DNA from: Ascoidea tarda (nom. inval.)
Taxonomy: Eukaryota > Ascomycota > Saccharomycetes > Ascoideales > Ascoideaceae
Assembly (NCBI GenBank): GCA_030560485.1
Contig: JAKTTS010000036.1
Coordinates: forward strand, 1-56,273
Direction of reading: 5' to 3'
DNA length: 56,273 nt
A program made the translations under genes and the position numbers. The notes below the pieces were generated by a model that saw only the letters and a list, made by a program, of their open reading frames with translations, searched no databases and was not told the origin of the DNA. Positions 55,088-56,273 of this stretch are shown here, in pieces; positions within the stretch are counted from its first letter, which is position 1; every line of letters begins with the position of its first letter.

Positions 55088-56273
55088 ATGAATCTCAAAC
55101 CCTTGAGGAAAAGAACAAACACCGGGGCTCTTCCCTTGTATGCTGATCCACTTGCTTCCCACTCAGCTGCTCAGTTCTCTTCTCATCCCCAAAAGCTTTT
55201 CAATAACCACGACGGTCACAATGTCTTCTCTCACAGGACCCACAATGGTTCATGTTTAACCTCAAAATCAAACATTGTCAATGTTTTTTCCACTATCTCC
55301 AAATCTTTTCACCACATCTTCTTTATTTGGTTGGTTTTTTTCTTCACAATCAATTATTTTGAATATGTCCAGCCTTACAACTATTTGAAAATTTGTCAAA
55401 AATGGGATTACTGGGATAATTGGGATAACCATAAAGTTGTCGTCATAGCTGATCCTCAAATCATTGATGACCATACTTATCCTGATAGACCGTATCTTCT
55501 TCAATATATCACTAGAATTATTTCTGACAATTATATGAGAAAAAATATAAATTTGTTAAATCAAATTTTGCAACCTGATTCTCTTATATTTCTAGGTGAC
55601 TTATTTGACGGAGGTAGAGAGTGGTTTAATGATGAAAAATGGTTTCAAGAATATACAAGATACAATTCAATTTTTTCAAAAAAATACATTGAAAGAAGTA
55701 CCAACATTTATCAAAACTTGCCTGGAAATCACGATATTGGTTGGGACACAACAATGAATAAAACTCTTAATGATCGTTTTCAAATTTTTTTTGGTGAATC
55801 AAATTCTTTAAATCTCATAGGAAATCACTCCATAATCACATTAGATACCATTTCTTTATCAAATCAACAGTTGCAATCAGGCCTCAACAACAATTCTCTC
55901 GAGTTTATAAATCATTACTTGCCTTCAAATCCTTATTTTAATAACAATAATTACCCAAATATTTTGCTAACTCATGTTCCGTTCTTCAGAGATCCCAATA
56001 AATTAAAATGCAATGGTCCAAGAGAAAGCAAAAATCCATTTCCTTTGGTCAACGGCATCGATTTTCAGACTGTTTTATCCTACGAGTTATCCAATCAATT
56101 GTTAAATCAAATCAAACCCGATCTCATTCTCTCTGGAGATGACCACGATTATTGTGAAATCACCCATACAAATCCCATCACTGGAAAAAAGACAAAAGAA
56201 ATAACTGTTAAATCCTTTTCTATGAACATGGGTATCAAATATCCTGCTTTCCAAATGGTATCACTTTCAAATG
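55088..56273 (+). CDS. GPI-glycan metallophosphoesterase, Ted1/Cdc1 (MPPE1) family, 3' truncated by window edge
   Basis: ER membrane phosphodiesterase family that removes ethanolamine phosphate from GPI anchors. ATG at 55088; the frame is open through 56273, so at least 395 residues are present and the stop lies outside. A cytosolic N-terminus (about 75 aa) leads to one membrane span (about residues 80-97, IFFIWLVFFFTINYF) and the lumenal phosphoesterase domain. Metal motifs: ADPQ (Asp122), GDLFDGGR, GNHD (Asn214), LTHVPFFRD and GDDHDYC (about residue 350-356). KSFSMNMGIKYPAFQ follows, as in the Ted1/Cdc1 family. I lean to TED1, but CDC1 cannot be excluded without the C-terminus. Two E-boxes lie 160-230 bp upstream. 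Confidence 0.88.
   Translation, partial: MNLKPLRKRTNTGALPLYADPLASHSAAQFSSHPQKLFNNHDGHNVFSHRTHNGSCLTSKSNIVNVFSTISKSFHHIFFIWLVFFFTINYFEYVQPYNYLKICQKWDYWDNWDNHKVVVIADPQIIDDHTYPDRPYLLQYITRIISDNYMRKNINLLNQILQPDSLIFLGDLFDGGREWFNDEKWFQEYTRYNSIFSKKYIERSTNIYQNLPGNHDIGWDTTMNKTLNDRFQIFFGESNSLNLIGNHSIITLDTISLSNQQLQSGLNNNSLEFINHYLPSNPYFNNNNYPNILLTHVPFFRDPNKLKCNGPRESKNPFPLVNGIDFQTVLSYELSNQLLNQIKPDLILSGDDHDYCEITHTNPITGKKTKEITVKSFSMNMGIKYPAFQMVSLSN

Overview
The window is 56 kb of AT-rich nuclear DNA from a budding yeast (Saccharomycotina). The case rests on compact, mostly intronless genes and two short 5'-end introns with yeast-type splice signals. The products are also unmistakably yeast-type (Osh3, Rpf1, Dnf3, Erv25, Pms1, Ams1, Hmo1, Rsm24, Pus5, Erf2, Swf1, Cct6, Map1, Git1, Ted1/Cdc1), and asparagine homopolymers run through many proteins. 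It is unlikely to be Saccharomyces itself: it carries a DUF3445 protein and a GCIP/CCNDBP1-like protein that I do not know from S. cerevisiae. CTG codons seem scarce in conserved gene bodies. That would fit a lineage with altered or ambiguous CUG decoding (for example near Ascoidea/Saccharomycopsis or a CUG-Ser clade), but AT bias explains it as well, so I do not commit to a species.

Layout, left to right. 1-9.2 kb: OSH3 (cut by the left edge), an auxin-efflux-carrier-like transporter, the ribosome-assembly factor RPF1, a Thi74/YML018C-like transporter and a spliced LTP1 phosphatase. 9.4-21.4 kb: the flippase DNF3, a DUF3445 haem N-demethylase-like protein, ERV25, an unknown zinc-cluster protein and an unknown tail-anchored protein. 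21.9-37.2 kb: PMS1, a COP9 signalosome Csn9/Csn7-like subunit, AMS1, a spliced HMO1, RSM24, a CENP-B-type HTH protein with a 45-Asn tract, and PUS5. 37.3-52 kb: an Nvj3-like PXA protein, the palmitoyltransferase ERF2, a 1220-aa histidine-phosphatase-superfamily protein, the palmitoyltransferase SWF1 (with DHYC in place of DHHC), CCT6, MAP1 and GIT1. 52.7-56.3 kb: a zinc-ribbon microprotein, an AT-rich gene desert, a GCIP-like gene, and a TED1/CDC1-type metallophosphoesterase cut by the right edge.

The genes form no pathway, but they preserve broken ancestral synteny. HMO1-RSM24 is still an adjacent convergent pair as in S. cerevisiae (YDR174W-YDR175C). Csn9-like and Nvj3-like genes (YDR179C, YDR179W-A) and CCT6 (YDR188W) lie nearby. 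OSH3/RPF1, ERV25/YML018C-like and ERF2/MAP1 also match S. cerevisiae neighbourhoods.

The clearest structure outside genes is a promoter grammar. Short GC-rich islands sit in an AT-rich background at most promoters. I count 15 CACGTG E-boxes, all outside the coding regions as annotated here, several of them in long palindromes. The AMS1/HMO1 promoter has the densest set. No transposon, virus-like element, tRNA, rRNA or CRISPR array was recognised. I see no convincing new multi-gene system; the best leads are the E-box islands, the DHYC Swf1, the CENP-B-like factor and several unassigned small proteins.
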